From Gorsachius magnificus (taxonomy: Eukaryota; Chordata; Aves; Pelecaniformes; Ardeidae), in the NCBI GenBank assembly GCA_034008185.1, contig CM067086.1:33997007-34061006 (forward strand): 64,000 nt of DNA, written 5' to 3'. How positions within the stretch are numbered: position 1 is the first letter of the stretch; each line of letters starts with the position of its first letter. Below, piece by piece: positions 11,631 to 23,100 of the stretch. The notes under the pieces are model-generated. The model was not told the origin of the DNA, made no database searches, and saw only the letters and a program-made list of their open reading frames with translations. A program made the position numbers and the translations under genes.

Positions 11631-11783
11631 TAGAATCATAGAATCCTTTAGGTTGGAAAAGATCTTTAGGATCATCAAGTCCAACTGTAAACCTAGCACT
11701 GCCAAGTCCACCACTAAACCATGTCCCTAAGCACCACATCTACACATCTTTTAAATACCTCCAGGGATGGGGATTCAACCACT
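11631..11783 (-). mobile_element. CR1 LINE 3'-end fragment
   Basis: About 150 bp. The plus strand begins with the reverse complement of a CR1 end (TAGAATCATAGAATCCTTTA) and continues through the usual CR1 3' UTR and the last codons of ORF2. It is closely related to the copy at 19419-20170, since both share the stretch CCACTAAACCATGTCCCTAA. It is severely 5'-truncated and has no coding capacity. Confidence 0.9.
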
Positions 11784-12914
11784 GTTGAAGTTCTGTACAA
11801 TCTGCCATTCATTTTCCTGTGTCTGCATTAAGACTATGGCCAGATACTTAAAATGACAGGGATACTGTGCATCTACAATTTCCAGGTGTCCCGAGAAGCT
11901 GCAGGTACTTAACATCTGAAAATCTGGGTCATGATTTCTGTATTTATGAGGTTCAAAATTCTCTCTGAGTTTTTAACAAAACTAAATTGTGTTTTGCTAC
12001 CATCAGAATCCACTGTGATAAAGGGAGATCTGATAAAGCACTAGGAAGTTTTCTCTTTGTGTATAAATATTTATGTATGTAAATGGGTGTATGGTTAATT
12101 ATAACTGACAAGAAGAGACTGACATAAACTCAGATCCTCTGTCCCCACAGAGAGATACAACTTGCTTGTTGAAGTGTTGTGGCATATCTCATGGGCTGTG
12201 TACTGAATCATTGATTAAATGCCGCAGCATCTGGATAGCTGAAATACCAGTGACTACTGAAGAGGGAGGAAGGAATGTGCACTGAATAAGAACACAGACA
12301 GATCATCTGGTCTATACTTCTTGATATTTCTTAAATCAGTCAAGAGCTGAGTTGCTTGTTTTCCCTTTATATTTTACTAAAGACTGGACTGAAATCTACT
12401 TTAGTGAAGAATGCACGGGCAGCCTAGCTCACACGTGCACACAGAATAGGGTCCCTCATCCAGGAACGAGTTAGAAAAGAATTTAATAAGAAGATAGGAG
12501 AGGCTGCAGTTGACAGGCACGGGGTTGCAGCTGATTCTTTCAGCATAGGCAGGCTCTCTGAATCTGCTTATATATTTGGAAAAGGCTTGCTTATAGCTCA
12601 CATTTTTGAATGGCGTTTGAATATTTTTTGCTTGCTGGTTTTTTCACTCCTTCTGTTACTTCTGTTACTGTGCCTTCTGTTTGCAGGTAAGCTATTGTCT
12701 CTTCTACCAGGTACATCAACAGAAGAATTTCATTTTACTTCTGCTTTTACCCTTTAATAGTCTTACAACGCTACCTGAAGGGACAAGAAGTCTTTAGATT
12801 AAATTTACAGTGCTTCTTGGAATCATAGAGGTGTGTGTGTATTTAATTCAAAAAATAAATCTATTTAATAACAATATGAGTAAATGAGTAAATGTATAGC
12901 AAGCAAATGTATAG
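11784..12914. other. Unique sequence before a young CR1
   Basis: No gene recognised. Close to the CR1 junction there are short direct repeats: GAGTAAAT twice around 12866-12882, and AAATGTATAG twice within 12890-12914. Confidence 0.6.
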
Positions 12915-14452
12915 AGGGGGACCGGGAGGAGAAAACGCCTCCCGCTGTAGGAGAAGATCAGGTTCGTGACCGCCTGAGGAACCTGAACGCACATAAGTCC
13001 ATGGGACCTGATGAGATGCATCCCAGAGTCCTGAGGGAATTGGCCAATGTAGTCACCAAGCCACTCTCCATGATATTTGAAAAGTCCTGGCAGTCAGGTG
13101 AAGTCCCTGGTGACTGGAAGAAGGGAAACATTGTGCCCATTTTCAAAAAGGGTAGAAAGGAAGACCCTGGGAACTACCGACCTGTCAGCCTCACCTCTGT
13201 GCCTGGGAAGATCATGGAACAGATCCTCCTAGAAGCTATGCTAAGGCACATGGAGGCCAGGGAGATAATTCGAGATGATAGCCAGCATGGCTTCACCAAG
13301 GGCAAGTCCTGCCTGACGAACCTAGTGACTTTCTATGATGGTGTGACAACAACAGTGGACAAAGGAAAACCAATGGACGTCATCTGTCTGGACTTCTGCA
13401 AAGCCTTTGACATGGTCCCCCACAACATCCTTCTCTCTACATTGGAGAGCTATGGATTTGATGGGTGGACTGTTCGGTGGATAAGGAACTGGCTGGATGG
13501 TTGCATCCAGAGGGTAGTGGTCAATGGCTCGACGTCCGGATGGAGACCGGTGACGAGTGGTGTCCCTCAGGGGTCCGTACTGGGACCGGTGCTGTTTGAT
13601 ATATTCATCAATGACTTAGACAGCAAGATCGAGTGCACCCTCAGCAAGTTTGCGGATGACACCAAACTGAGTGGTGCGGTTGACACACCAGAAGGACGGG
13701 ATGTCATCCAGAGAGACCTGGACAGGCTGGAGAGGTGGGCCTGTGTGAACCTCATGAGGTTCAACAAGGCCAAGTGCAAGGTCATGCACCTGGGTCCGGG
13801 TAACCCCCAGTATCAGCACAGGCTGGGGGAAGAAAGGATCGAGAGCAGCCCTGCCGAGAGGGACTTGGGCGTGCTGGTGGATGAAAAGCTGGACATGAGC
13901 CGGCAATGTGCGCTGGCGGCCCAGAAGGCCAACCGTACCCTGGGCTGCATCAGGAGAAGCGTGGCCAGCAGGTCGAGGGAGGTGATTCTGCCCCTCTACT
14001 CTGCTCTGGTGAGACCTCACCTAGAGTACTGCGTCCAGCTCTGGAGCCCTCACCACAAGAAGGACATGGAACTGTTGGAGCGGGTCCAGAGGAGGGCTAC
14101 TAAAATGATCCGAGGGCTGGAGCACCTCTCCTATGAGGACAGGCCAAGGGAGTTGGGGTTGTTCAGCCTGGAGAAGAGAAGGCTGCGGGGAGACCTGATT
14201 ACAGCCTTTCAGTACCTAAAGGGGGCCTCTAGGAAAGATGGGGAAAATCTTTTTAGTAGGGCCAGCTGTGTCAGGACAAGGGGTAATGGTTTTAAACTAA
14301 ACCAGGGTAGATTTAGACTGGATATAAGGAGGAAATTCTTTACAACGAGGGTGGTGAAACACTGGAACAGGTTGCCCAGAGAGGTGGTGGAGGCCCCATC
14401 CCTGGGAACATTCAAGGCCAGGTTGGACGGGGCTCTGAGCAACCTGATCTAG
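12884..14452 (+). CDS. CR1 ORF2 fragment: reverse transcriptase
   Basis: This open frame of 522 codons encodes most of the CR1 reverse transcriptase and its C-terminal domain. In CR1 elements this protein primes on nicked chromosomal DNA and copies its own RNA. The first catalytic aspartate is in LDFCKAFD (D170). [10 protein letters not shown] is at 226-235, and the metal-binding FADD box is at 256-259, all intact. The C-terminal region includes [16 protein letters not shown] and [15 protein letters not shown]. The N-terminal endonuclease is missing through 5' truncation. CR1 sequence starts at about codon 11. The ATG and first ten or so codons come from host DNA, so this start has no functional meaning. 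No promoter is expected, and the copy is not autonomous. Confidence 0.93.
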   Translation: MSKCIASKCIEGDREEKTPPAVGEDQVRDRLRNLNAHKSMGPDEMHPRVLRELANVVTKPLSMIFEKSWQSGEVPGDWKKGNIVPIFKKGRKEDPGNYRPVSLTSVPGKIMEQILLEAMLRHMEAREIIRDDSQHGFTKGKSCLTNLVTFYDGVTTTVDKGKPMDVICLDFCKAFDMVPHNILLSTLESYGFDGWTVRWIRNWLDGCIQRVVVNGSTSGWRPVTSGVPQGSVLGPVLFDIFINDLDSKIECTLSKFADDTKLSGAVDTPEGRDVIQRDLDRLERWACVNLMRFNKAKCKVMHLGPGNPQYQHRLGEERIESSPAERDLGVLVDEKLDMSRQCALAAQKANRTLGCIRRSVASRSREVILPLYSALVRPHLEYCVQLWSPHHKKDMELLERVQRRATKMIRGLEHLSYEDRPRELGLFSLEKRRLRGDLITAFQYLKGASRKDGENLFSRASCVRTRGNGFKLNQGRFRLDIRRKFFTTRVVKHWNRLPREVVEAPSLGTFKARLDGALSNLI

Positions 14453-14550
14453 TTAGCGGTGTCCCTGCTCCCTGCAGGGGGGTTGGACTAGATGACCTCT
14501 AGGGGTCCCTTCCAACCCAAAACATTCTATGATTCTATGATTCTATGATT
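12915..14550 (+). mobile_element. Young 5'-truncated CR1 LINE (copy 1)
   Basis: About 1,636 bp of CR1, from within ORF2 to the 3' terminus. The 3' end has three ATTCTATG units plus ATT (14524-14550). The endonuclease domain and all upstream parts are missing. The reverse-transcriptase frame is fully open to its stop at 14452, and the copy is over 99% identical to the CR1 at 44661-46080. A possible imperfect short duplication flanks it: AATGTATAG at 12906-12914 and AATGTGTAG at 14552-14560. CR1 insertions usually lack clear duplications, so this may be chance. Confidence 0.97.
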
Positions 14551-17500
14551 CAATGTGTAGCTGAAAAAGCAGACTATTTCTGCATGACTTTTTGGGGACG
14601 TGGAGGAGAGGTATTTCCTCTTAATACTTCGTCTTGCTTTTCCAGCATGCTTTTTCCATCACACGCTTCTTGTACATTCCTTGAAATAGTAATGTTTTAC
14701 AGTGTGCTGCATTTTGTTTATCTTTATTTTTGTCATTTCACGATGAAAGGCTTCATGATTTCTAATGTGACAGTATGATAATAACATGCCGACATCATTA
14801 TATATGTTTTCTGCCAGACATTCCTTTATTGGACTAAGGCTGTTACTGATGTTGGCATTTTTGGAATAACACTGTGCCATGTGGTCTATTCCTGTTTCAG
14901 AGAGAAGTCTCAACAGTCTTCGAAACCCTGCTTCATGGAAACGGGGAGGAAAAAAGATTATACGAAAACATATGCTAACGTGAAGTTTATTCTGGAGTTA
15001 AACCCAATTAAACTGTTTTGAAACACATTGTTCAACAAATGCACTGCATGTGTGTGTAACGTAAGTGGGTGTGAGGAACCTGGTAGGTGGTTTGCCTTAA
15101 GGCTGATCTTCAGCGTAGAAGCACCCACTGACCAAGTTCATGGCACTTTCCCCTCCCTTACACCATAGATTTTTCTGCTTATTATTTCTACGGCAAGAGA
15201 CGGGCTCAGCAATACGTTTTCTGAAACAAAATAGAACTAAAAGGCCTCTAACTACAAAGTCAGCTATTGCTCTTACAGATCCAACATTTTGCTATACCAG
15301 CTTACACCTTCAGACTTTGCTGAAACCCTAATGGGCCTAGAGAGGCAGAGTAGCTCTAGTATAATACTCCTGCAAAATTCACTCTTCAAAAAGCCAAACA
15401 GGTATTCTATGCTAAAAATTGTTTGCAAGTATGACAGAAGTGCAGCTGGCTTTGTGGCCCCTACTCCAAAGCCTTTCTTCTTGCAACCTCTACTTTGCAC
15501 TGCACACGTCATGTAAACTGGGATGCCTGTGGTTTTTGTGTCCTTCCTGAAAGCCTTTGATGTGCTGGGTTCAGAAGTTCCTAATACAGATTTCACCCTG
15601 GAATTACTCCTTTAGGTATGGTGATTTTCAAGGCAAGCTCCCATTTGTGTTATGGCTGTTAATGGGGGATTTGCTACCATGCTTTTACTGCCTTCTTGTC
15701 TTATTGACCTATAATAGTCCTATCAGCCTTATTTCTTTTTACCCATCTATGTCAAGCCAGTTGACGTCAAAAGCTTTTTCTTTTCTTTCTAGTCCTTATT
15801 TTCATATTCTTCTGCATGTCACCTGTCTGCTTCTATTACACAGCTGTCTTCTAGAGCTTAGCCTCTTCTGCTATCTTTAATGTGCAGCTATTTCATATGA
15901 CTTGCATTCCATTCCAGCTTTGGTATTATACTGTTGTGTTATGGGGCTTTAATGAGTAATCAAGTCATATTGTCTTGTGTGTAGTTTATTTAAATTGGAA
16001 TCCATGTGAGGAGATGCACACAGGGCAGTTCACGTTTATTTTTCTGTTGACTTTGAACCCTCCATTTGCAACCTACTTAATTGTTCTTTTTGTGTACAGC
16101 ACACTTGCAGAAACTTATATACTGGGTGTAGCCAAAAGACCTTATCAATCTTAGCATTTTAGGAAGATGCGTTAAAATATTGATAAGGAAATTCAGAAAT
16201 AATTGTCTAGTGGAGAAGATAATGCAAAAATATTTCAAGACCTTTGTTGTGGGTCAGCCCCAACTTCTAAATTTCATAAAATTGGTTCTTCATTGCCATG
16301 TATAAATCCTTCACTGGTGTTTTTAGATCCAGCTGTGAAATGTATGTATGAGTGTTACTAACTAAATTCCCTAATAGATTTAGTTTCAAATCACTGCTTA
16401 AGGGAAAAGGAGATAAAGGCTCATGGAGTAAAATCATTAAGATTGGGGCAACTGATGGACTTGACTTGTAGAAACCCAAATTCAGTAATGGTTTCACTGC
16501 AGATTCAGGACTGTGAATACATAACAGCTACAAAAGCAGAGGGCGCTTAAATTAGCAGCTAAAGCTCTCTGAGATCCCAAGTCTTGAATAATGGACAATA
16601 TTGCAAGTTAGGATTGAGATTTAATATCAGAATATGGGCTATGACTGGAGTAGCTCTCCGACAGCGAGTAAGGATAGATGGAACAGAGGAGTGTTGGCAC
16701 GCAAGTCTGGAGACACCAGAACTTGATGAGCAGAAGACAGCAGATGAGAACTGCAGCAGAAAAACCGAGGAAGAGCACTGGGCAGCACAGCTGCGAGGAG
16801 CCTCAGGGCCCAGGAGCAGAAGAGCTGACGTTGCTGTGAGTTCGTTTAACATTAGCAGAAAGTACAATTTTGTAGTGCTTGCAGGCGAGAAGTAATGGCT
16901 GCTATAGCTTACATTTAAACTTTCAAACTTAGGATTTTTAATCCATCTATTGTGACAGAAGAGGAGGTGATCTCAGTCTCAAAATTTCTAAACTGGTTGC
17001 TGCTGCTGTAATAGGGGATACAGAATCTTGTGAGATCTTAACTTTTTTTTACAGACCTGCCTAAAAATAGAAGTAGAAATCCTAACTTTAGCTTTCACTG
17101 TCCCTATTTGGAAAGTTTGCTCAAAGGCCTATGGCAGAACTGTGTAATACCCTCTGAACTAAAATAGCTGTCAGTCAGAAGGCTTGAATGGTTTCTTTTG
17201 TCTAACAGAAGGGATACCTGGTGCCTCGTTTACATCTGCTCCAGTATCCTCCAGTAGTAAAATCATCCATATATTTCATTTTAAAAAAAAAATAAGAAGC
17301 TACTAAATTTAACCAGTTTTTAACAGTAAAGCAAGTGGCCAGATATTTTGACAGATGTGACACTGACTACATTTGATATAATAAAATGTAGGCTCCCTTT
17401 TGGCTTAATTCCAGAAGAAAACACATGGAAAAGATTTTTTTTAATTACTGTTTTTAAACCATGTAATTTTTATCACAAATCTGGATTTTTTTTTCACCCT

Positions 17501-19418
17501 AAGAAATGTATAGATGTCAGTTGATGGACAACTGCTAATAACATTATTTTCCCACATCTGTTGGGATCAGCTTTGTGTGAGTAAAAGATACACTAAATAT
17601 CCTTGGGAAATTTATCACTCTGCTTTTTTGTTTGGTGGGGATGTATTTATAAAATGTGTTGTAAATGATTCAGGAGTAATAGAGTTTGTTTAAATTCACC
17701 AGTATTGCTCCACAAGCTGTTACTCTGTGCTCTGAATATAGTAAGACAATTACCAAATAAGTCACTTTGCAAGACCAGAAGTCTTCTGTACTTTGCTTAT
17801 GTGTGAAGTCTGTACCTGGCTCTGTTGCTGCCCATCCCTTTTAGACTGGCCGACCATTAGAGTTCACAAAGTAAAAGACCTTTTCTCAGCTATTTTGTGG
17901 AAGCTATTTCAGTTATGGTAATAGCGTTTAAGCTCTTTTCAAAACAGAAGGGAACAGCCTCTTCCCCACTGACTATGCAGTCCTCCTCTCGCTAGAACAG
18001 TATTTAGCATCCTCCAATATTAACGGATGCTAGTCAACTAAATAAAATAAGCTTATCTGCTATAATGACTTTTAGGTCGCCTAATGTTTCAGTTTAAATC
18101 AATTACATGAGATGCTGGTTCTTGTACTTAATCCCATGACACTCTCCGCAAGAACTGGATGGCAACATAAAAAGCCATTTCTGGTAGATAGGTGAGTCAG
18201 CACATTTTTTCTTCTGCTCACAAAAGGGTCAGGAATTTCTCACATTAATTTACTGGATGTATTTGTGAATTTATTTGGAAAATGTTTTCTCTACATGAAT
18301 ATCTTGTGAACAGTTTGTTGTGAATATTTATTATCTAACTTCTGCATTAATTCAGTGTTGGTTAGTCATTTGAGCGATACAGTTTCTGTACCGGGTTACT
18401 TTTGCATCTTACAAATACATTTCACTTTTAAAGTATCGGGTGAATAATCAAACTCAGCGTATATTTTGCTACTACTTAAGCTTTTCCTTAAATTTGCTAT
18501 TGCAAGTAAAAGTAAACCTTGATTGTTTCTGAGCTCAGATGAATATTAGTGGCATTTTTCCCATTGCTCAGGCAGCTCAAGTAATTGCATTCTCTGACCC
18601 AGATTCTCCCTGCAGACTCAGGTCAATACAGCCTTCTTTGCTTGGTCTTTTACGCTGTTGTGCAAAGTCCCTATGGGCTGTGAAGCAATTGTCACAGTCC
18701 ACTCCAGAAAGGGCCTCATTGCAGTGAAATGCATTTGTTAAATCCTTTGGGATCCTTCCATGTAGGGCCCTGAGATGTAAAATTTCTTTCGCGTGCTTTG
18801 TAATTAAAGAATACAATCAACCACTATTAAACCTAAGAAGGTATTGCTTGAAGTCAGGCATTTAGTTAAGTATTTATATGGTTAAATGGAATAGTTTTAT
18901 TTCTCAAACCTCCTGGTCATCTTCTGGTTTCTATAAAGTCAGTCAGTGACAGACATATACTTAACACTTACTAAAATAAATAGTGCCTCAAATTGCTCTA
19001 TTTAGGCATTCACGCTTGACAGTTTTGGTTCTAGCTTGCCAGTGCCTGTGTGTTTGCCTGATTGTAAACACTACATTTCTTTCATTACAAGGTGCTGTGA
19101 GGGTTATAGGCTTGTTTAGAAAGTGCTTTGAGATAATCAAATGAAAGAGAATTACCAGAGTGCAAGGCATTATAATGTGGTTTCTCTAAATAAAGAACAG
19201 AGGCTGTGTAACAATAATAACTTTTTGTGGACAATATTTTTAATAAACTTTCATTTAATCTACTTTGAACTTTAATTGAATTGTTAGTAGCTGAAAAAAG
19301 GTTTGTTCCTAGGGACTGCAGATGGGAAATGCAGGATGGTGGTACTCGGGTATCTGGGAAGGTTTTCCACTGAAGACATGGTGGAATGATGATTTCTCTA
19401 GTGATGAAACATATTGCT
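14551..19418. other. Unique sequence, no gene seen
   Basis: About 4.9 kb without a recognisable transposon. Open frames of about 100 codons at 15273-15596, 15557-15880, 16559-16867 and 16584-16895 overlap each other on both strands and resemble nothing I know. A block at about 18530-18830 has a 79-codon minus-strand frame and a look of conserved noncoding sequence, but this is only an impression. Confidence 0.55.
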
Positions 19419-20170
19419 TCATAGAATCATAGAATTGTTTAGGTTGGAAAAGACCTTTAAGATCACCAAGTCCAACCATTAACCTAACACTGCCATCCCA
19501 CCACTAAACCATGTCCCTAAGCACCACAGCTACCCATCTTTTAAATGCCTCCAGGAATGGGGACTCCACCACTTCCCTGGGCAGCCCCTTCCAATGACTG
19601 ACAACCCTTTCGGTGAAAAATTTTTTCGTAATATCCAACCTAAACCTGCCCTGGTGCAACTTCAGACCATTTCCCCTTGTCCTATCACCCATTACCAGGG
19701 AGAAGAGGCTGACCCCCACCTCGCTACAGCCTCCTTTCACGCAGTTGTAGAGGGTGATAAGGTCTCCCCTCAGCCTCCTTTTCTCCAGGCAGAACAACCC
19801 CAGTTCCCTCAGCTGCTCCTCGTTAGACTTGTGCTTCAGATCCCTCACCAGCTTTCTTGCTCTCCTCTGGACATGATCCAGCAATGTAATGTCTTTCTTG
19901 TAGTGAGGGGCCCAAAACTGAATACAGGATTTGAGGTGTGGCCTCACCAGTGCTGAGTACGGGGGCACGATCACTTCCCTACTCCTGCTGGCCACACTAT
20001 TCCTCATACAAGCCAGGATGCTGTTGGCCTTCTTGGCCACCTGGGTACAATGCTGGCTGGCTGTCGACCAGTACCCCCAGGTCCCTTTCTGCACGGCAGC
20101 TTTCCAGCCACTCATCCCCAAGCCTGTAGCATTGCATGGGGTTGTTGTGACTAAAGTGCAGGACCCTAGG
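19419..20170 (-). mobile_element. CR1 LINE, older 5'-truncated copy
   Basis: About 750 bp on the minus strand. The plus strand begins with the reverse complement of the CR1 tail (ATAGAATCATAGAATTG) and continues through the 3' UTR into the C-terminal half of ORF2. Similarity extends to about 20170, where the protein-level match includes a segment equivalent to [10 protein letters not shown] of the young copies. It belongs to a different, older subfamily than 12915-14550 but the same broad group as 11631-11783. Confidence 0.93.
19504..20121 (-). pseudogene. CR1 ORF2 C-terminal fragment
   Basis: An open frame of 205 codons that matches the part of CR1 ORF2 lying after the reverse-transcriptase palm. 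Blocks in order: [20 protein letters not shown] (about 26-45), [68 protein letters not shown] and [17 protein letters not shown]. The frame is surprisingly clean for an old copy. There is no catalytic motif, since the palm and endonuclease are truncated away. The methionine is internal to the CR1 frame. It is not expected to be a functional protein. Confidence 0.88.
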
Positions 20171-23100
20171 TGTCCAAAGTCCTTCTGAAGACCCTTCCTA
20201 GGTAGCCGAAGTCCTTACTAGCCTAGCCAGCACCGCTAGTTTATCTCTGTGCAGTTAAGAGACCTGTCTCTTAGAGTGGGAATCAGAAATTAGCAAAGTC
20301 TTGGAATTGTTTTCCAAATGTTGGAAGAACCAATAGGGAAGGCAGAGGAAGGAATTTGGCAGCACAGGTGAGGGAGCAGAGAACTGAAGAAGGGGAAGAA
20401 TCTGGTATTTGCATTTTCACTGGAAGGCTTCCACAAAAGAATAACTGGCAGGGAGGAAGAGAGCTTGCGATTTGAAGTCTGAAGTACCTCAGGATACAAA
20501 ACTGTGCTCAGGCACTGAGAACAAATTTTCTCCCTGAATAATGTAACCTGGAGTTATTGATTACTTCACATCTGAAATTTTGTCAGCAAAAGCATCAGAG
20601 AATAAATATTATCAGCACTGTTGTAGAGTCACTAAATATTTTGTATTTGTGAATAAAGTCTCCTCTTCTGGTGTTCTCAGCTGACATATTCACTGCCTTT
20701 TATTGTCATAGAGAAGGATTATGCCATTTTGATGAAAAATCCATTCATGAATCGGCCTGCATCTCATATACCTACAGGAGATCAGGGCATCTTGCCAAGA
20801 TTTCCCCCCCCCCCCCAAATGTGTAATTTCACTCCTTTTGGTTGTCTTACTATTTATTTCACAACTGTAGCAGCAATTTTTCTCTCTGGCATACTTTTTA
20901 CCTGTGCTCCTGGACATTGCTGCTTCTGCCAGGTCTTTGCTGGTGACACCCACTTGCATTCATCCGGAGACAGAGCCAAGCTCATGGCAAGGGTGCCACA
21001 ATGTCTGAAAAAGAATAGTCCTGGGAGGAGAAGCAGCTACCTCCAGTTCAGTATGGGCAAAACTGAATTGTTACTGAGTGCTATCTGCATTTTTTTCCTA
21101 GAAAATATTTTTCCTTCCTCTTAGCCAAGGAACTGACTCTCGTAATCCACAAACTGATCATCTTCAGGCCACATTAGAAAAACCTAACCTCTAAGGATTT
21201 TTGACACCATAGACAACTTGGCGGCAAAAGGCATGGGCAAAAAGGGCTACACAAAGAAACATAACCCATCATCACTTGTAAGACCAAACATATCTCCCTG
21301 CCAGAACATTCATGTCAAATGTTAGCCACGTGTCTGCCATGTACACCAAAACTGCTTAGTGTTCAGAAGGACTGCAGAAGACACCAGAGCAAGTTATGTT
21401 CTCATGATAAAATTTCTCTGTGTGAGGATGTCCATGGCCCTTTCAAGAATTTATTCAGGTGGCTCGTTTTATTTGGCAGAATAATATGGTAGAAATTTTT
21501 ACTGACATATTTGAGTGTTAAGACTTCCAGTGTGAGTTATTCTGTGACCCTGCAGTCTTTTACACACAGGTTCTCCCCAGATGTTTCTCCATGCCCTTGA
21601 GTCTGAATCTGAGTGCAAAGTTGTGGGGAAGTTCATGGAACATCCCCATGGGGAACTGTCATCCAGAAGCTGACTGTCTGGATACTAAACATTAATATGT
21701 ACTGTTCAATACATCTATAGCTCATTTATATGGCATTTGTATACCTCTTCTTCTGGCTACTTTGTGCAACATCACTCTCATGTCACTACTGTCTGTGCTG
21801 CCTCAAATGCAGTTTTGAATGCCAGAGTCTTAGGTCAATATACTGCTTGTAAGGACAAATACAAAAATGTGTAGTTCTCAGTGTTTGATGGCTCTTCCTT
21901 ACACACACCTGTGTTTCCATTTTGTCTTCCTTCATGCAATTTAATTCCCTTATTACAAATAACAGCTTTTCCCAGCCTGTTTGTTTCTCCATGTAGAGAA
22001 ACATATACAGAAGAACTGCAGCAGTCTCCTAGTTCATTTTGTCCTGGGGCAATCCCATCCAAATGCTTGATACTGCTGAGAATTTTGGGGTTGCAATTTG
22101 AGAGAACAACCCTCACATTTCTTGAGTGGCTGAGGAGATACACCAGGTATTCCCAACAGCCTCTGTGTGAGAGACAAACCCAGAGCGGAAGGAAAAAGGC
22201 TGGCAGTCGAATTAGGGTGTCTTGTCAAGTTGCCCTGTTGGAGGCAATCAATGTCAGCTGGTGCATAGACACAGAAGCCACTCAGCAAATTAAACTTATA
22301 AAATCAAAACAAGTAAAAAGTAAGGGGGTATGATTAACCTCCTAACCTTTCCGTTCCTCAGTTTTGGTTCAGTCTATTTTGGACCAAGCTCCGCATCATT
22401 TTTCAATTTTTCCATTGATTGAACAGATGTGTAGTTTATTAAGTTAAGAAAAGTAATTGAGATGAAGATTAAAAGCAACAGTACAAGAGCTGCAAGTAGT
22501 GGAAACATCGCAAACAGGGAAAAGCAGCAGAGAAAAACTAAAAAGAAAATAAAAGAAAATGGAAAGAAGATACACATACCACTCATTTTCTGCTTCTATA
22601 CTGTAGAGCTTTCCCTTGCTCCTTTATTTTTGTTTACAGAATAACAGTCCATCTGGCAGGGAGGTGTATCTTCTCTTTTTGTGGCTGATGTAGTATGAAA
22701 AAAAATCCTAAGCCAACAATCAATATTTTACAAAGCTGAACTAAGACAGCACTTTCCCCCACAGCTTACAGCATGAACTCTTGTCATTTTTACCAGAATA
22801 TGTATAAGTTGTTTTAGAATGTTTTACGGCCAGTGATTCTGCTTAAGTAACAGCTTGTGCAGTTATCGATGCTTGGCCTGAGCTGTACAGGGTTCACAGG
22901 AACGGGGCATGTTCGTCAAAGAGGAGAGCAGACCGGCAGCTATTGGCAATGAAAGAGAAGCAAGGAATCCTTTTCAGGTTGTTAACTCTAAGTTCACATC
23001 CATTCGGCTCCTCCATCTTACCTACTGCCCCCAGACCTGTGGCAGCACGTGTTCGACAAAGGGCAAAAAAGACCCTCATTTCACCCTCAGGGGGCTGTGC

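Noticed and set aside
13567..14020. Minus-strand frames inside the young CR1 (13567-13785, 13616-14020), repeated at 45098-45551
   Set aside because: Shadows of the CR1 reverse-transcriptase frame; the repetition reflects the duplicated element.
21881..22333. 150-codon plus-strand open frame
   Set aside because: Overlapped by open frames on the other strand, no recognisable motif, and low-complexity lysine-rich end.
22374..22586. Hydrophobic 70-codon minus-strand frame resembling a small membrane protein
   Set aside because: It is the antisense of an A-rich stretch, which gives Phe/Leu-rich translations. It matches neither phospholamban nor sarcolipin.
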